Shown here in pieces: positions 34,505 to 44,330 of a stretch of DNA of 64,000 bases (positions are counted from its first letter, which is position 1; every line of letters starts with the position of its first letter). The notes beneath the pieces are model-generated. The model was not told the origin of the DNA. It worked only from the letters and a program-made list of their open reading frames with translations, and searched no databases. The DNA comes from Caulobacter sp. RHG1. GTDB lineage: Bacteria > Pseudomonadota > Alphaproteobacteria > Caulobacterales > Caulobacteraceae. Made by a program: the position numbers and the translations under genes. The stretch spans positions 124,001 through 188,000 of the forward strand of contig NZ_SMZP01000001.1 of the NCBI RefSeq assembly GCF_013181195.1, written 5' to 3'.

Positions 34505-35371
34505 TTAAGCGGTTACGCTGGCTCCGCTGCTCACCGCCTTGGTCGCCGAAGAAGACGTCAGGGCCGTATCCAACTGGGCCAGCAGCTTCTGCATCAGGTC
34601 CGACGCGGCCGTGGAGCCTGACATCAGGCTGGCCAGGGTCGAGGACGTGTCTGTCCCCGTCGCCTTGCCTTGATCCAGCATGGCGTAGAACTCGCCGCCG
34701 CTCAGCGAACCATCACCATCCTGGTCGGCGGCCTTGATCAGACCGGAAGCGGCCTCAGCCGAGTCGGTCTCGCCGGCGGCCAGTTCCTCGGCCGAGACGA
34801 CCCCGTCCTGGTTCGCATCCAGGGTCTCGAACACGCCGCTGGAGCCCGACGAGCCTTCGGCGCCACCACCAGGCGGCGGCCCGGGCGGCGGACCGCGCAT
34901 GGCCTGAGCAGATGACTGGCGTTCGGCCGCGGCGGTGATCGCAGACGAGATCTCGGACGACGACAGGCTGCCGTCGCCGTCGGCGTCCAGCGCGGCGACG
35001 ATCTTCGCCGCCAGGTCGTCCTGGCCAGCCCCGCCAGCCTTGTCGGCCGACAAGGCCGTGGAGAGCTCGCTGGTGGTCATCAGGCCATCGCCGTCGGCGT
35101 CGCCGGCCTCCATCAGGGAGCTGGCCAGCTCGTCGACCGACTGGGTCGACAGCAGCGACGAGAGTGTGTCGCCACCGAAACGTTGGCCCGCCCCGCCTTC
35201 GGCCCGCATCGGCGGCGGCCCGCGACGCTCACCCCCGCCCTGCACATTTTGCCCGCCGCGCTGCTCACTTGGGCCGAATTGGCCGACCGCCTCCGTGGCC
35301 TTCGCGCTCATCGGCTGCAGCTGGCGAAGCTGAGCCAGGCTGGCCGTCGAGCCAGCGCTGCTTATGGTCAT
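34505..35371 (-). CDS. EF-hand calcium-binding protein
   Basis: The 288-residue protein holds four canonical EF-hand loops in two pairs: DADGDGLMTTSE, DADGDGSLSSSE, DANQDGVVSAEE and DQDGDGSLSGGE. A Gly/Pro-rich linker (RGPPPGPPPGGGAEGSSGSSG) separates the pairs, and the N-terminal region is rich in Gln and Gly. There is no signal peptide at the chosen ATG (35371, GAGGGTG 8 bases upstream), so its compartment is uncertain. The Ser/Thr-rich C-terminus (ALTSSSATKAVSSGAS) resembles those of secreted or surface proteins. A longer frame upstream exists but lacks a better start. Confidence 0.85.
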   Translation of the reverse strand: MTISSAGSTASLAQLRQLQPMSAKATEAVGQFGPSEQRGGQNVQGGGERRGPPPMRAEGGAGQRFGGDTLSSLLSTQSVDELASSLMEAGDADGDGLMTTSELSTALSADKAGGAGQDDLAAKIVAALDADGDGSLSSSEISSAITAAAERQSSAQAMRGPPPGPPPGGGAEGSSGSSGVFETLDANQDGVVSAEELAAGETDSAEAASGLIKAADQDGDGSLSGGEFYAMLDQGKATGTDTSSTLASLMSGSTAASDLMQKLLAQLDTALTSSSATKAVSSGASVTA

Positions 35372-35634
35372 GACACACACCCTCTGTTGCGAGACCGCTT
35401 CGTCGGCGGCCTTCGTTCGCGCCGAGACGCCGGCGCGTGAGGTGCGCAGCGAAAAACATTCCACATTTCAGCCTGTTGCGGCGATGAAATGAGGCAGGTT
35501 CTGGGCAGCTCAGATCTGCGCGCGCCCGTTACCCCGATTTAACTTGGCCGCTGGACGTTCGCCGGTCATTGCTGCAACCGTCGATTGGGGGCAGCGGCCT
35601 GGACACCGCCGCTCTTTTGGGGGAAATGCGAAGC

Positions 35635-36833
35635 ATGTCGCTGGCCTTGGCCACTCTGCTTTACGAGTGGCGTCGTTACATGGCGGCCGTTGTCGCCCTG
35701 GCCTTTTCGGGCCTGCTGGTGCTGGCCTTCCTGGGCATGTTCATGGGCATCGGCAAGGCGTTCACCGCCCAGATCGACCGCGCCCGCGCCGACATCATGG
35801 TGCTAGGCCCCGGCGCCACGGCGCTGTTCAACGGCGGTCCCTCGGGCCTGCCGCGTCGCATGATCCCGCTGGTCTACAGCCATCCAGAAGTGCTTCAGGT
35901 GGCCCCGCTGGACGGCTCGGGCGGCCGTTTCCAGAACATCCTTAGCCCTGAGCAGATCGCCAAGGCCGAGGCTCGCGCCAAGAAGGGCGGCAAAGGAAAA
36001 GGCGGCGGCGGAGGCGGACGCAAGACCGAGTTCGTCAACGTCACCGTCATCGACGCCATTCCCGGCTACGTCACCGTGCCGACCGACTATACCGACGCGA
36101 TGATCGAGGCGCTGCGCCAGCCCTACACCGTGGCCGTCGACCAGACCGCCCTGGCCCGCCTGGGCGTCAAGAAGGGCGACAAGGCCCTGTACAACGGCAA
36201 GACCGTCACCGTGGCCGTGGTCACCACCGGCTATCCCAACATGATGCAGGCCTCGCTGGTCATGTCGCGCGACACCCTCCGGATGCTGGGCGAGGCCGAC
36301 ACCGGCCAGCGCGTCGGCCCGCTGATGGTCCAGATCGCCGATCCTTCGCGCGCCGAGCTGGTCGCGGCCCAACTGAACGCCAAGGCCGACGGTAAATTCC
36401 GCGCCTGGACGCGTCAGGAGCTGGCCGACGCCAACTCGAACTCGATGCTGAAGGAGAGCTTCATCAGCATCATCCTGATCTTCGCCCTGATCATGGGCGC
36501 GGTGATCGGCATGGCCATCACCTGGCAGACCCTGCGCGGCGCAATCATGGCCAATATCAAGGAGTTCGCCTCCTTGCGCGCTCTGGGCGTATCGATGGGC
36601 TCCCTGCGGACCATCGTCATGGAGCTGAGCTTCTGGGTCGGCGTCGCGGGCATCCTGATGGCGGGCGTGTTCACCTGGATCGTCTCCAGTCTCGCGGCCA
36701 TGGGCGGCCTGCCGATGTCGTTCCCGATCCCGATGGTCGTGGCCATCGCCTTCTTCCTCCTGGTCATCGCCATTCTGTCGGGCCTGCTGTCGCTGGGCAT
36801 CCTGAAGAAGAGCCAACCTGCGGACCTCCTGCG

Positions 36834-36837
<4 letters not shown>
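35635..36837 (+). CDS. ABC transporter permease, DevC/MacB-FtsX type
   Basis: The 400-residue protein has an N-terminal transmembrane helix (MAAVVALAFSGLLVLAFLGMFMGIG), a large extracytoplasmic domain (about 45-280) and three C-terminal helices (IILIFALIMGAVIGMAITW; FWVGVAGILMAGVFTWIVSSL; MVVAIAFFLLVIAILSGLLSL), the FtsX fold. An unusual Lys/Gly run (KKGGKGKGGGGGG, about 112-124) interrupts the periplasmic domain. I chose the ATG at 35635 because GGGGGA lies 9-10 bases upstream; an ATG at 35626 is possible. Overlaps the ATPase gene (ATGA). Confidence 0.85.
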
Positions 36838-37583
<746 letters not shown>

Positions 37584-37596
37584 TTTCCTGGGGGAA

Positions 37597-38613
37597 ATGT
37601 CCAAGATGCCCGCGTTCCTGCGCCGCCCCGCCACCTACATCATCCTGGTCGTCGTGCTGCTGCTCGGCGGCGGCGTCTTCTACATGAAGGGCCAGGCGGC
37701 CGAGAAGAAGAAGAAGCTCGAGGCGGCCGCCCGCATGGAGGAGCCCTCCCCGTATGCCGCCATCGCCCAGGGCAAGGCCGACGTCGAAGGCGGCGTGATC
37801 CAGGTGGCCGCCCGCCGCCAGGGCATCATCCGTGAAGTCTTCGTCCAGGAAGGCGACGTCGTGAAGAGCGGCCAGCCGCTGGCCAAGCAGGAGGACGACG
37901 ACGTCCGCCTGGCCTCGCAGACCGCGGCGGCCGCCCTGTCCTCGGCCAAGGCCCAGCTGACGCTGTTCCAGGTGCAGCTGCGCACGGCCCAGCGCGAGTA
38001 CAACCGCCTGCAGAGCCTGACCGCTTCGAACTACGTCGCCGCCCAGCGCCTGGACACCGCCCGCGACCAGATCGCCTCGGCCCAGGCCAATATCGGCGCC
38101 CAGCAGGCCGCGATCAGCGTCGCCTCGGCCCAGGTGGCTCAGGCCCAGTTCAACCAGGAACTGACGATCATCCGCGCTCCGGCTGACGGTCGTATCGCCC
38201 GCCGCCAGGCCAACCCGGGCGCCGGCGCCTCGACCCTGAACGTCACGGCGATGTTCGACCTCGAACCCAACACCCAGCGCATCGTCCGCGCCGAGATCGT
38301 CGAGGCCGACATCCCCAATGTCGCCATCGGCCAGGAGGTCGAGATCCAGCCCGAGAGCGATCCCACCAAGACCTATGTCGGCAAGGTCCTGCGCCGCGCC
38401 GGCGTGTTCGGCGCCCGCAAACTGGCCTCCGACGACCCCAGCCAGCGCAGCGACGAGCGCGTCGTCGAGGTGGTGGTCAGCGCCGACAACGCCGCCCTGC
38501 TGGTCGGCCAGCGCGTGCTGGTGAAGTTCATGAAGCCCGGCCAGAAAGCCGGCGTAAAGCGCGACAAGCCAGCCACCCCGGTCGGCGGCGGCATGACGAA
38601 GAAGAAGGCATAG
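37597..38613 (+). CDS. HlyD/DevB-type membrane fusion protein
   Basis: The 338-residue protein has one N-terminal membrane helix ([19 protein letters not shown]), a biotinyl-lipoyl-like beta domain ([34 protein letters not shown]), an alpha-helical hairpin (about 95-175, [31 protein letters not shown] and [30 protein letters not shown]) and the second half of the lipoyl and beta-barrel domains ([20 protein letters not shown]). With the preceding permease and ATPase it forms a DevBCA-like exporter of an unknown substrate. The start shows the same GGGGGAAATG-NNN-NNN-ATG pattern as the permease gene. Confidence 0.88.
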   Translation: MSKMPAFLRRPATYIILVVVLLLGGGVFYMKGQAAEKKKKLEAAARMEEPSPYAAIAQGKADVEGGVIQVAARRQGIIREVFVQEGDVVKSGQPLAKQEDDDVRLASQTAAAALSSAKAQLTLFQVQLRTAQREYNRLQSLTASNYVAAQRLDTARDQIASAQANIGAQQAAISVASAQVAQAQFNQELTIIRAPADGRIARRQANPGAGASTLNVTAMFDLEPNTQRIVRAEIVEADIPNVAIGQEVEIQPESDPTKTYVGKVLRRAGVFGARKLASDDPSQRSDERVVEVVVSADNAALLVGQRVLVKFMKPGQKAGVKRDKPATPVGGGMTKKKA

Positions 38614-38640
38614 GGGCCGCGCGCGAGCCTATTCCCATTG

Positions 38641-38670
38641 AAACGCCGCGCGGCTACCGCGCGGCGTTTT
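38641..38670. terminator. Strong bidirectional terminator after the ABC exporter operon
   Basis: A 13-bp perfect stem (AAACGCCGCGCGG at 38641-38653 with its complement at 38657-38669) closes a 3-base loop and is followed by T-rich sequence on the plus strand and preceded by A-rich sequence, so it can end transcription from both sides. It separates the exporter from a convergent low-GC gene. Confidence 0.9.
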
Positions 38671-38681
38671 CATTTGAAGCC

Positions 38682-39242
38682 TTACTGTCCATGGCGCAGT
38701 TCCAGCTCACACTGGCCAACTATCGCGATCCCCAACCGGACCATCGCTTCTGCTAATTCGCGCAGCCGCTCCCGACATGTCGGTTCTGCGAGTGACCGAA
38801 CCCAGAGGATTTCAACGCTGCTTTCCAGCAGGGTCTTAGCATCGGCATAGTTCTGATCCTGCAAATGCAAGGCGGCTGCGCCCCAGCGAAACCTGGCCAA
38901 CTCACGACCAAAATCGCCATAGCGCCCCGCTAGCTCAACGACTTGCGAATACCGCCTGTCGGCTTCGAGACATGCATCTTTAGCCTCTTCTACCTCCCCG
39001 ATTCGCTGAAGGAGATAACGCAGCCGATCCCAACAGATCGCCACGTCGCGTACGGCCAAGAGGTCCTGTGGACAGGTTTTGAGGCGTTTCCTCGCGTGTC
39101 CAAGAGCCTTTCGATCAAACAGCTCGGCGTCTTCTAATCGGTTTTCGCTGAAAGCCTCTCGTCCGAGTATCGCATACCGATAGACATACTCGTTCGCTGG
39201 CATTGGAAGCTCGAAGACGTTCAACAGCTCCTCCTCCCCCAT
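38682..39242 (-). CDS. Orphan helical (TPR-like) protein in a lower-GC segment
   Basis: The 186-residue protein from the ATG at 39242 (a GTG at 39266 would add 8 residues) is mostly helical, with repeating patterns such as YAILGREAFSENRLEDAELFDRKALGHARKRL and RWGAAALHLQDQNYADAKTLLESSVEIL, like tetratricopeptide units. Codon use and base composition are clearly less GC-rich than the neighbours, and codons such as TTG, TTA and CGA are frequent, which suggests recent acquisition. Neither start has a good ribosome binding site. Function unknown. Confidence 0.65.
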   Translation of the reverse strand: MGEEELLNVFELPMPANEYVYRYAILGREAFSENRLEDAELFDRKALGHARKRLKTCPQDLLAVRDVAICWDRLRYLLQRIGEVEEAKDACLEADRRYSQVVELAGRYGDFGRELARFRWGAAALHLQDQNYADAKTLLESSVEILWVRSLAEPTCRERLRELAEAMVRLGIAIVGQCELELRHGQ

Positions 39243-39432
39243 TCTAGCGCACCAGAGTGTTCTCACTGCTAGCTGCCCCAGACAACTCCGTTCACAAGGC
39301 CAGTGTAAGGCACAACAAGCGAAGTTTCGACGGCGGCAGCAAGTCTAAGGGCCGCGCGCCCTTAACCCTGTTTGGTCAGTCCCGCTTAAGGCTTGGGGAC
39401 CAGATTGCCGGCGAATCCGAGAGGAACTCGCC

Positions 39433-39627
39433 GTGCAGGTCTCCGCCGCCAATACCGCTACCTATACGCCGCGTCCCGCCGCTCCGGCGCAGACCCCGTC
39501 GCCGGCCGTCGACCTGACCCAGCTGGCCGTGGCCCAGACCAACGTCAAGATGACCGCCGCCGCCGGCGCAGCCCTGGCCCAGACCACTGGTGAACTGACC
39601 GGCACGCTGGTGAACATCTCCGCCTGA
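39433..39627 (+). CDS. Small protein of 64 residues, perhaps YjfB-like motility protein
   Basis: A GTG preceded by GAGAGGAA starts a 64-codon frame beginning MQVSAANTATYTPRP. The C-terminal half (LTQLAVAQTNVKMTAAAGAALAQTTGELTGTLVNISA) resembles the short helical YjfB-type putative motility proteins, but the similarity is only by eye. A perfect terminator hairpin follows 9 bases after the stop, so it is a stand-alone transcription unit. Confidence 0.65.
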   Translation: MQVSAANTATYTPRPAAPAQTPSPAVDLTQLAVAQTNVKMTAAAGAALAQTTGELTGTLVNISA

Positions 39628-39636
39628 GACAAGACA

Positions 39637-39660
39637 GGCCAGGATCGCTCCTGGCCCTTT
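39637..39660 (+). terminator. Terminator after the 64-residue protein gene
   Basis: GGCCAGGA (39637-39644), loop TCGC, TCCTGGCC (39649-39656), followed by CTTT. It supports the reality of the small gene just upstream and may also serve the convergent GH43 gene. Confidence 0.8.
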
Positions 39661-39682
39661 GCATGTCGGGTCCCCGCCGGCC

Positions 39683-41341
39683 CTAGAGCAGCGCGCGGTA
39701 GACGAAATTGCGGAACCGCGCCTTGCCCTGGCCGGCCGCATAGAGACCCGGCTTCAGCATCAGGAAGCCGCCTCGGACGTTGTGGTGGTAGCCGCTGACC
39801 TCCATGCCGCGGTCGAACCGTTTCCAGGTCTTGCCGCCGTCCCCGCTGGTGTGGAAGCTGACGATGTGGCGGTTGTTGCGCACCTTCATCAGCATGCGCC
39901 GACCATAGGGATTGGCCGGCCGGCCGCGCTCGATGCCGTACTGGTGGGTCACGAAGCGCTTTTCGTCGAAGCCGACGCCGCAATAGAGCTGGCGGTCGTA
40001 GAACAGGATCAGGCCGGCGGTGACGCCCGGGTCGATCTCGATCTCGCACTCGTACTCGTAGGCCTGGTCGCCGTTGACGAACAGCAGCGGCGAGGATGTT
40101 GAGGGGGCCTGGCCGGCAGCGGTCAATTCCAGCGCGCCGCCCACCCGGTTGAACCGCTTGGGCTCCTCGGGCGTGGGACCGAAGAACGCCCACTGCACGC
40201 CGCGCTTGTCCGTACTGAAGTCGTCCGACAGCGCGAAGCCATGGGTGACGGCCTTGCCGCCCTTGGGCTTGGCGATCGGCTTGGAGAGATCACCGCCGCC
40301 GAAGGTGAACCAGCCGTCGGCCGTCCACTTGACGGGCGCCAGCAGGGTCGAACGACCCAGGGTGTAATAGCCGTTCTCATAGCCGTGATAGACGCCCCAC
40401 CAGTCGCCGGCCGGCCCCTCGACCAGGCTGGCGTGACCGCGCGACCACCACATCTCGTTATTGTCCTGCGTTCGGACCAGCGGATTGTGCGGGCAGTTCT
40501 CCCAAGGGCCGTTGATCGACTTCGAGCGCGCGGCGATCACCTGGTGGCCGGTCGGCGGTCCGGCCGTGCCGCCGATGGCGGTGATCATGTAGAAGTACTC
40601 GCCGCGGCGCAGGATCTTGGGGCCTTCGGGCGCGAAGCCCTCGACGTCCCAGTCCTCCGGATAGCGCCAAGCGTCATAGACGTGCTCGGGCTTGCCTACC
40701 GTACGCAAACCGTCGGCGGTGAGCTTGACCCGGTCGCCGCCGTTGAGGAACAGCCACCGCGCCCCGTCCTCGCCAACCGCATGGCCCGGGTCGATGTGAC
40801 CGGGCAGATCCAGGTCGATCGGATCCGACCAGGGGCCTTCGATCTTGTCGGCCCAGACCACCCAGTTGGTGGTCCTGGACTCCGGGCTCGCCGTCTTCTT
40901 GGTCGGGAAATAGATATAGTAGCGCCCCTCGTGCTTGATGATCTCGGGCGCCCAGACCGAGCCGATGTTGCGCTCAAGCGCGGTCGCCAGCGGGCGCCAG
41001 TTCACCAGATCCTGCGAGTGCCAGATCAGCAGGCCCGGATAGCTCTCGAAGGTCGAGAACGTCATGTAGTAGTCGGCGCCGTCCTTCAGGATGGTCGGAT
41101 CGGGATGGTCGCCGGCCAGGATCGGATTGAGGAAGCGGCCGTCGCCCAGGTCGGCCTTGCGCTGGCCCTCGAACGTTGTCTTCCAGCGCGAAGCGGCCGG
41201 CTGCGCAGGCAAGCGCCCCATTGCTCCAGCTGACTGGGCTCCAGCCGACGGGGCCGAGGCCGACGCTGCAAAACCTGCGGCCGCGACGGCGGCGCCTCCG
41301 AGAACGGCCCCAAGCGCGCCGCGCCGTGACAGATGGGTCAT
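39683..41341 (-). CDS. Exported glycoside hydrolase family 43 enzyme
   Basis: Probably removes arabinose or xylose residues from plant polysaccharides in the periplasm or outside. The 552-residue protein from the ATG at 41341 (GGGGGAAGG upstream) has a twin-arginine-type signal (LSRRGALGAVLGGAAVAAAGFAAS). The five-blade propeller shows the expected acids: Asp in LAGDHPDPTILKDGADYYM, Asp in GHIDPGHAVGED, Glu in EGFAPEGPKILRRG. A C-terminal beta-sandwich (about 340-552, GFALSDDFSTDKRGVQWAFF, LLFVNGDQAYEYECEIEI) is typical of GH43 xylosidase/arabinosidase enzymes. Confidence 0.88.
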   Translation of the reverse strand: MTHLSRRGALGAVLGGAAVAAAGFAASASAPSAGAQSAGAMGRLPAQPAASRWKTTFEGQRKADLGDGRFLNPILAGDHPDPTILKDGADYYMTFSTFESYPGLLIWHSQDLVNWRPLATALERNIGSVWAPEIIKHEGRYYIYFPTKKTASPESRTTNWVVWADKIEGPWSDPIDLDLPGHIDPGHAVGEDGARWLFLNGGDRVKLTADGLRTVGKPEHVYDAWRYPEDWDVEGFAPEGPKILRRGEYFYMITAIGGTAGPPTGHQVIAARSKSINGPWENCPHNPLVRTQDNNEMWWSRGHASLVEGPAGDWWGVYHGYENGYYTLGRSTLLAPVKWTADGWFTFGGGDLSKPIAKPKGGKAVTHGFALSDDFSTDKRGVQWAFFGPTPEEPKRFNRVGGALELTAAGQAPSTSSPLLFVNGDQAYEYECEIEIDPGVTAGLILFYDRQLYCGVGFDEKRFVTHQYGIERGRPANPYGRRMLMKVRNNRHIVSFHTSGDGGKTWKRFDRGMEVSGYHHNVRGGFLMLKPGLYAAGQGKARFRNFVYRALL

Positions 41342-41566
41342 GTCGACCTTCCCCCAAAACATCGTCTCGACCGGCCACGATCGATCATATTCTCTGAGTA
41401 ATTCATGGCGTGCTTGTCGTCGACCGATAAGTACGAAAATCTTCACTCATTAAGGAATTCGGCGATGATCTTCGCTTCAAACGGCTTCGCCTAGACGCTG
41501 TCGCGCCGCCAATGTTCCGTCGCCTCGCTCACGATCAATATATTACTCTGACAAAATAGGCAGACT

Positions 41567-41581
41567 GAGCGCTCAGCGCTC
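41567..41581. promoter_or_regulatory. 15-bp palindrome in the GH43/SDR intergenic region
   Basis: GAGCGCTCAGCGCTC is a perfect inverted repeat (7-bp arms, one central base). The 497-base gap 41342-41838 between the divergent GH43 and SDR genes holds no convincing gene; its left part (41395-41470 and 41535-41560) is AT-richer and probably contains promoters. The palindrome is a candidate operator. Confidence 0.45.
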
Positions 41582-41838
41582 TTGGCGGAGGCTTGACGAC
41601 GGCGACGCCCCGTTACGACGGCGAGAACGCCAGGCCGAGCTCCAGGATCATGAACACCCGATCGTGGCTCCGCCGGATCTCCAAGTCGCGGATGCTCAGC
41701 ACATCGCCCCCACACACATCCCCGCGTGGATACCGACAGGCGCGCACGCGCCGGACGGCGGCGACCTCCCCTTGACGCCCCCTCTCCCGCGCCGCACAAA
41801 CGCGTCAAACCAAACACGCGTTTGAGGAGACAAAGGGC

Positions 41839-42744
41839 ATGGCGGACATCCGCTTCGACGGCAAGGTCGCGATCGTTACGGGCGCCGGCGGCGGGCTTGG
41901 CCGCCAGCACGCGCTGGAGCTGGCCCGGCGTGGGGCCAAGGTGGTCGTCAACGATCTGGGCGGCAGCGTCGACGGTTCGGGCGGCTCGTCCGAAGCGGCC
42001 CAGAAGGTCGTGGCCGAGATCGAGGCCTTCGGTGGCGAGGCTATCGCCCACGGCGCTTCGGTGACCGACGACGCCGGCGTTGCCGACATGGTCAAGACGA
42101 CCATGGACAAGTGGGGCCGCATCGACATCCTGATCGCCAATGCCGGCATCCTGCGCGACAAGACCCTGACCAAGATGGATCTGGCCGACTTCGAACTGGT
42201 CATGCAGGTGCACGTGTTCGGCACCTTCAAGCCGATCAAGGCGGTCTGGGACATCATGAAGGCCCAGAACTACGGCCGCATCGTCGTGACGACCTCGTCG
42301 TCGGGCATGTACGGCAACTTCGGCCAGAGCAACTACGGCGCGGCGAAGATGGCGGTGCTGGGCCTGATGAACACGCTGAAGCTCGAGGGCGCCAAGAACG
42401 ACGTGAAGATCAACGCCATCAGCCCGGTCGCCGCCACGCGCATGACCGAGGGCCTGATGCCGCCGGAAGTGCTGGCCAAGCTGGCCCCAGAATATGTCAC
42501 CCCGGGCGTCGTCTACCTGGCCTCGGACGAAGCCCCCACCGGCGCGATCCTGACCGCCGGCGCCGGCGCCTTCGCCCTGTCGCGCATCTACGAGACCGAA
42601 GGCGTCTATCTGGGCGAAGACGGCCTGTCGGCCGAGGAAGTCCGCGACAGCTGGGACAAGATCACCGCCGAGGACGGCCAAAAGGCCTACTTCAACGGCG
42701 GCGAGCAGGGTCAGAAGTTCTTCCGCAAGATGGCGGGCGGCTGA
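41839..42744 (+). CDS. Short-chain dehydrogenase, hydroxyacyl-CoA dehydrogenase-like
   Basis: The 301-residue protein has the NAD(P)-binding motif VTGAGGGLGRQHALELARRGAKVVVNDLGGSVDG and the catalytic Tyr/Lys in SNYGAAKMA (Ser in TTSSSGMYG). The N-terminal part resembles the dehydrogenase unit of multifunctional beta-oxidation enzyme type 2. The C-terminal extension (ILTAGAGAFALSRIYETEGVYLGEDGLSAEEVRDSWDKI) is also seen in that group. A fatty-acid porin-like gene follows, which supports a role in lipid or aromatic oxidation. GAGGAG precedes the ATG. Confidence 0.9.
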   Translation: MADIRFDGKVAIVTGAGGGLGRQHALELARRGAKVVVNDLGGSVDGSGGSSEAAQKVVAEIEAFGGEAIAHGASVTDDAGVADMVKTTMDKWGRIDILIANAGILRDKTLTKMDLADFELVMQVHVFGTFKPIKAVWDIMKAQNYGRIVVTTSSSGMYGNFGQSNYGAAKMAVLGLMNTLKLEGAKNDVKINAISPVAATRMTEGLMPPEVLAKLAPEYVTPGVVYLASDEAPTGAILTAGAGAFALSRIYETEGVYLGEDGLSAEEVRDSWDKITAEDGQKAYFNGGEQGQKFFRKMAGG

Positions 42745-42807
42745 TCCTGATCAAGCTTTCGCAGAACGCGCCTATGCGAACAGCAAGGTTTTGACATAAC
42801 GATGATT

Positions 42808-42834
42808 GATGCGGGGTCTTTTCGGCCCCGCATC
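42808..42834 (+). terminator. Hairpin after the SDR gene
   Basis: GATGCGGGG (42808-42816) pairs with CCCCGCATC (42826-42834) around a 9-base loop. The following TGTTAC is not a strong T-tract, so termination may be partial. It lies 64 bases after the SDR stop. Confidence 0.55.
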
Positions 42835-42972
42835 TGTTACAAATCCGACAAAATTCACGCTTGGGACAATTAAAAGCAACGCTCTTTGACCGGATGCGTT
42901 AGAGGCAGCGCTCCGTGAACGCCGCAAGGTTTTCAACGAGCATCTTCCTCCCCAAGAAGGTCGGTCATAATC

Positions 42973-44271
42973 ATGTCTCTCTCGCGTACCCGCCTCGCCG
43001 TCGGCGTGGCCTTCGTGGCGCTCGTCGCCGCCTCTCAAGCCTCCGCCTCGGCGTTCTACCTGCAGGAACAGTCGGTCCGCGCCTCGGGCCGCGCCTATTC
43101 GGGCGAAGTCGCCGACAAGGGCGTCGGCAGCCTGTGGTGGAACCCCGCGTCGATCGCCGGCATCGAGCGCAGCGAAGCGCAGATCGGCTTCCACGCCGTC
43201 CAGGTGAACTCGAAGGTCGTCAACAACGGCTCGACCATCACCCGTCCCGTCCCGCCCGCCGGCGTGACCACCCCGATCGGCGGCGCCCAGACCGCCTTCG
43301 ACCCGATCAATGACGGCGTCGTGCCGAACGGCGGCGTCGCCTTCCGCATCAACGACCGCCTGTCGGTCGGCGTTTCGGTCGCCGCGCCCTACAACTTCAC
43401 CACCGAGTACAACAACGACAGCTGGACGCGTTACGACGCCCTGAAGTCGCACCTGCTGACGATCAATGTCGACGGCGTCATCGCCTACAAGGTCAGCGAC
43501 TTCCTCGACCTGGGCGTGGGCGTCACCGCCCTCTACGCCGACGCCGAGCTGACCAACGCCCTGCCCAACATCTCGCCGCTGCAACCCGACGGTTCGCAGT
43601 CGCTGAAGGGCGACGGCTGGGCCTACGGCTACACGGTCGGCGCTCAGATCCACCCGTCGTCGAACTTCACGATCGGCGCCAGCTATCGCAGCAAAATCGA
43701 CCAGAAGCTGGACGGCAAGGTCTCGATCGCCGGCCTTCTTGCCCCGATCCCGGCCGCCAACAACTTCTCGGTCGACGGTCAGGCCAAGATCACCCTGCCC
43801 TGGATGGCCAACATCGGCGCGCGCTGGGCGGTGAACGACCAGTGGACGCTGAACGCCTCGGTCAGCCGCATCGGCTGGAGCGAGTTCGACGCCATCCGCG
43901 TCAGCTTCCCGGGCGGCGCCTCGACCAGCGTCCAGGACTACAAAGACACGACCAGCTATGCCGCGGGTATCGACTATCAGGCCACCCCGCGCCTGACGCT
44001 GCGCACGGGCGTCCAGTACGATCCGACCCCGACGCCGGACGTCGGCCGCACCGCCCGCGTGCCGGACGGCGACCGCATGATGTACGCCGCCGGCGCCACC
44101 TGGGTCGCGACCGACAACATCAAGCTGGACGCCGCGATCAACTACATCAGCTTCGACGACTCGGAGATCAACCGCGTCGACGTCACGCCCACCGGCTCGA
44201 CCGTGCGCCAGTTCGGCGACGTGACGGGCCACGCCGTCGTGCTGTCGGCCGGCGCCCGCTTCAGCTTCTAA
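42973..44271 (+). CDS. FadL/OmpP1-family outer membrane porin
   Basis: Takes up long-chain fatty acids or other hydrophobic compounds. The 432-residue protein has a signal peptide (LAVGVAFVALVAASQASA) followed directly by the FadL plug motif SAFYLQEQSVRASGRAYSGEVADKGVGSLWWNPASIAG. The remainder alternates beta strands and ends in Phe (VVLSAGARFSF), as expected for an outer-membrane barrel. A terminator lies 25 bases after the stop. Confidence 0.93.
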   Translation: MSLSRTRLAVGVAFVALVAASQASASAFYLQEQSVRASGRAYSGEVADKGVGSLWWNPASIAGIERSEAQIGFHAVQVNSKVVNNGSTITRPVPPAGVTTPIGGAQTAFDPINDGVVPNGGVAFRINDRLSVGVSVAAPYNFTTEYNNDSWTRYDALKSHLLTINVDGVIAYKVSDFLDLGVGVTALYADAELTNALPNISPLQPDGSQSLKGDGWAYGYTVGAQIHPSSNFTIGASYRSKIDQKLDGKVSIAGLLAPIPAANNFSVDGQAKITLPWMANIGARWAVNDQWTLNASVSRIGWSEFDAIRVSFPGGASTSVQDYKDTTSYAAGIDYQATPRLTLRTGVQYDPTPTPDVGRTARVPDGDRMMYAAGATWVATDNIKLDAAINYISFDDSEINRVDVTPTGSTVRQFGDVTGHAVVLSAGARFSF

Positions 44272-44296
44272 GCAGAGCTAAGGCTGAAACGAGAAA

Positions 44297-44327
44297 CCCG
44301 CCCGGAGCGATCCGGGCGGGCTTTTTG
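44297..44327 (+). terminator. Terminator after the FadL-like gene
   Basis: CCCGCCCGGA (44297-44306), loop GCGA, TCCGGGCGGG (44311-44320), then CTTTTTG. A classic intrinsic terminator just before the convergent mrp gene. Confidence 0.92.
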
Positions 44328-44330
44328 TGG

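Noticed and set aside
41491..42681. 396-codon minus-strand frame over the SDR gene
   Set aside because: The plus-strand SDR has a ribosome binding site and complete catalytic motifs. The minus frame has neither and crosses the intergenic region.
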